Source: Prevotellaceae bacterium UBA4361 (GTDB lineage: Bacteria; Bacteroidota; Bacteroidia; Bacteroidales; Bacteroidaceae). Taken from it: a DNA stretch of 61,348 nt. A program made the position numbers and the translations under genes. The stretch covers positions 33,256-94,603 of the forward strand of contig DGSN01000051.1 in NCBI GenBank assembly GCA_002393575.1. The letters are read 5' to 3'. The notes under the pieces are model-generated. The model saw only the letters and a program-made list of their open reading frames with translations, ran no database searches and was not told the DNA's origin. This document shows, piece by piece, positions 60,247 to 61,348 of this stretch (positions are counted from its first letter, which is position 1; every line of letters starts with the position of its first letter).

Positions 60247-60311
60247 AGTAGAATCAAATAAAAGATTAAGTAGAATCAAATAAAAGATTAAGTGGAATCA
60301 AATAAAAAATA
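60247..60311. repeat. Second 22-bp tandem repeat beside array 5
   Basis: AGTAGAATCAAATAAAAGAT plus TA is repeated from 60247, 60269 and 60291 (the last with G for A at one site and a changed end), an exact 22-bp period. It is unrelated in sequence to the palindrome array next to it. Confidence 0.85.
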
Positions 60312-60409
60312 GGGAAACATGGCTTAAAGAGTTGAGTCATGATTCCCTGTTCAAGTAAAAGTTCCTCATTCGGAGGTGATGGTCTGGATGAAAGAAATAG
60401 TGCGGAGGC

Positions 60410-61300
60410 TTATTTCAGCGTGTAAACGATGTTGGACTTGTTGACTTGTCCTGTTTGTGCGCTTTCGCTATTGACGGTGAGTTGGCGCACCCATCCGTCA
60501 TCGCCGATTTCGTAGATGGCTTTTTGCGTAGCCGACACTTTCACGGTTCCTCTCTGAAGTGCTTGGTCGATTTGCCCTTCGAACATCGAAGCTAAACTTG
60601 GCATGAGCTGTTTCACTTGTTTCACGAGGTATGCCTTGACTTCTTCCACATTCATGTCGAGGTTGGAGGTAGCCACGATGGTCTTGCCACCATTGTTGAG
60701 GTGGTAAATCGTTTTCATTTTCAGTCCCTGGGCATTGATGGATTCTTCTTCCATGCCTTCGGAGATGGTCTTTCCGTTGAGTGCCAACGGACTTGGCAGG
60801 CAGAGTGCCATCTTGAGCGCGTTTTCTTGAGTGAACTTCTCTTCCACCATCTTCATGATGTTTTCGCGAGGCAAAATCACGTTCATCTGCTTCATCTGTG
60901 CGTTGTTGAATATCTCGTCAATCATGCTGACAGCGTACTGCCTCTGCTCCTCCAGGTTCTTGACAAGGGTGATTTTACCATCTTTGTTGGTTTCATAGAT
61001 GCTTGTTTGGTTGGCGAACACTTTGTTTAGCACCTGCGTGAGGTTGGCAAAGTTGATGTCCGTCTTGGCTTCGCCTTTTTGGTTTTCTACCTGGACAACG
61101 AAGCCGTTCTTGGTTTTGTCCGTGACGCTAATGACTATATCTTGCGATGTTCGCACCATCTGGTTTTGCACGGATGCTTCGCCTGTTCCTGTGTAGGTCT
61201 TCACATCGCCTTTCTTCATTTTTGGTGCTATTTTCACGCTTTGTGCCATGATGGATGTTGCCATCAGCAACAGCAGTGACAGGATTGTTGTTCTTTTCAT
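60410..61300 (-). CDS. Secreted protein of unknown function
   Basis: 296 residues with a signal peptide ending SIMAQS. The mature part has no recognised domain: it begins VKIAPKMKKGDVKTYTGTGE and contains repeated beta-strand-like segments and a long helical middle (MIDEIFNNAQMKQMNVILPR). It resembles DUF6263-like exported proteins in layout only. Its upstream region is mostly outside the window, with a TTTTTGAG-type tract at 61308-61335. Confidence 0.7.
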   Translation of the reverse strand: MKRTTILSLLLLMATSIMAQSVKIAPKMKKGDVKTYTGTGEASVQNQMVRTSQDIVISVTDKTKNGFVVQVENQKGEAKTDINFANLTQVLNKVFANQTSIYETNKDGKITLVKNLEEQRQYAVSMIDEIFNNAQMKQMNVILPRENIMKMVEEKFTQENALKMALCLPSPLALNGKTISEGMEEESINAQGLKMKTIYHLNNGGKTIVATSNLDMNVEEVKAYLVKQVKQLMPSLASMFEGQIDQALQRGTVKVSATQKAIYEIGDDGWVRQLTVNSESAQTGQVNKSNIVYTLK

Positions 61301-61348
61301 TGTTATTTAAGTTTTTGAGTTTTTGAGTTTTTAATCAGGGATTTAAAG

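Noticed and set aside
1..61348. tRNA, rRNA and riboswitch search by eye
   Set aside because: No T-loop GGTTCRANNCC with a matching acceptor stem, no rRNA core motif and no known riboswitch consensus was found; a covariance-model search would be decisive.

Overview
The window is a piece of a Bacteroidales chromosome, most likely Prevotella or a close Prevotellaceae relative. The evidence is the TAnnTTTG-type -7 promoter elements with weak Shine-Dalgarno sequences, BspA-like leucine-rich-repeat proteins ending in dockerin-like motifs, a DUF4835/PorD protein beside coaBC, DUF3098 and DUF3127 proteins, a DPP-IV-like S9 peptidase, and many secreted proteins cleaved after an Ala-Gln motif. No rRNA, tRNA, CRISPR array or complete insertion sequence was recognised by eye.

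Layout. 0-8 kb is an accessory, repeat-rich region: a cohesin-like/dockerin protein inside inverted repeats, a WG-repeat protein, a hybrid TPR histidine kinase, a secreted FISUMP-like protein and a coiled-coil protein. 8.2-16.5 kb is a housekeeping block: tatD, then the minus-strand run miaB, ftsX, DUF3098, uppP, truB, queA, folK, followed by a thioesterase and a PH-domain membrane protein. 17-19.4 kb holds a candidate type II restriction-modification pair with an ATGA overlap, and a DUF2442 gene. 19.5-25.5 kb is a DNA replication and metabolism cluster: a DUF3127 SSB-like protein, dnaN, a DnaQ-like exonuclease, coaBC, porD and a DUF4359 protein. 25.6-35.9 kb holds the S9 peptidase, aquaporin, an RlmL-type rRNA methyltransferase with a long charged tail, cysE, a TPR protein with a degenerate HtrA-like protease domain, recN and a lipoprotein.

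36-41.2 kb carries three tandem BspA-like paralogues, each behind the same ~300-bp hairpin-rich leader. 41.3-50.2 kb looks like a defence island: a YhcG/DUF1016 fragment, a secreted patatin, an EcoRV-type restriction-modification pair, and 64 bp downstream an 1843-residue protein joining a transglutaminase-like domain, DUF4011, an SF1 helicase, a REase-like domain and a DUF3320-like domain. 50.9-61.3 kb returns to ordinary genes: a histidine phosphatase, a VTT-domain protein, purD, an outer-membrane barrel, a large TPR protein, a Nudix hydrolase and a secreted protein.

The strongest signal not explained by genes is a family of five intergenic arrays. Each has four copies of the 10-bp near-palindrome CGAG(CC/GG)CTCG, or a one-base-pair variant, at exactly 22-bp spacing. 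Several other intergenic repeat families are present: 70-bp elements with TCTCCT/AGGAGA ends, CGTACCAA elements, 7-bp-period tracts between operon genes, and strand-symmetric hairpin clusters.
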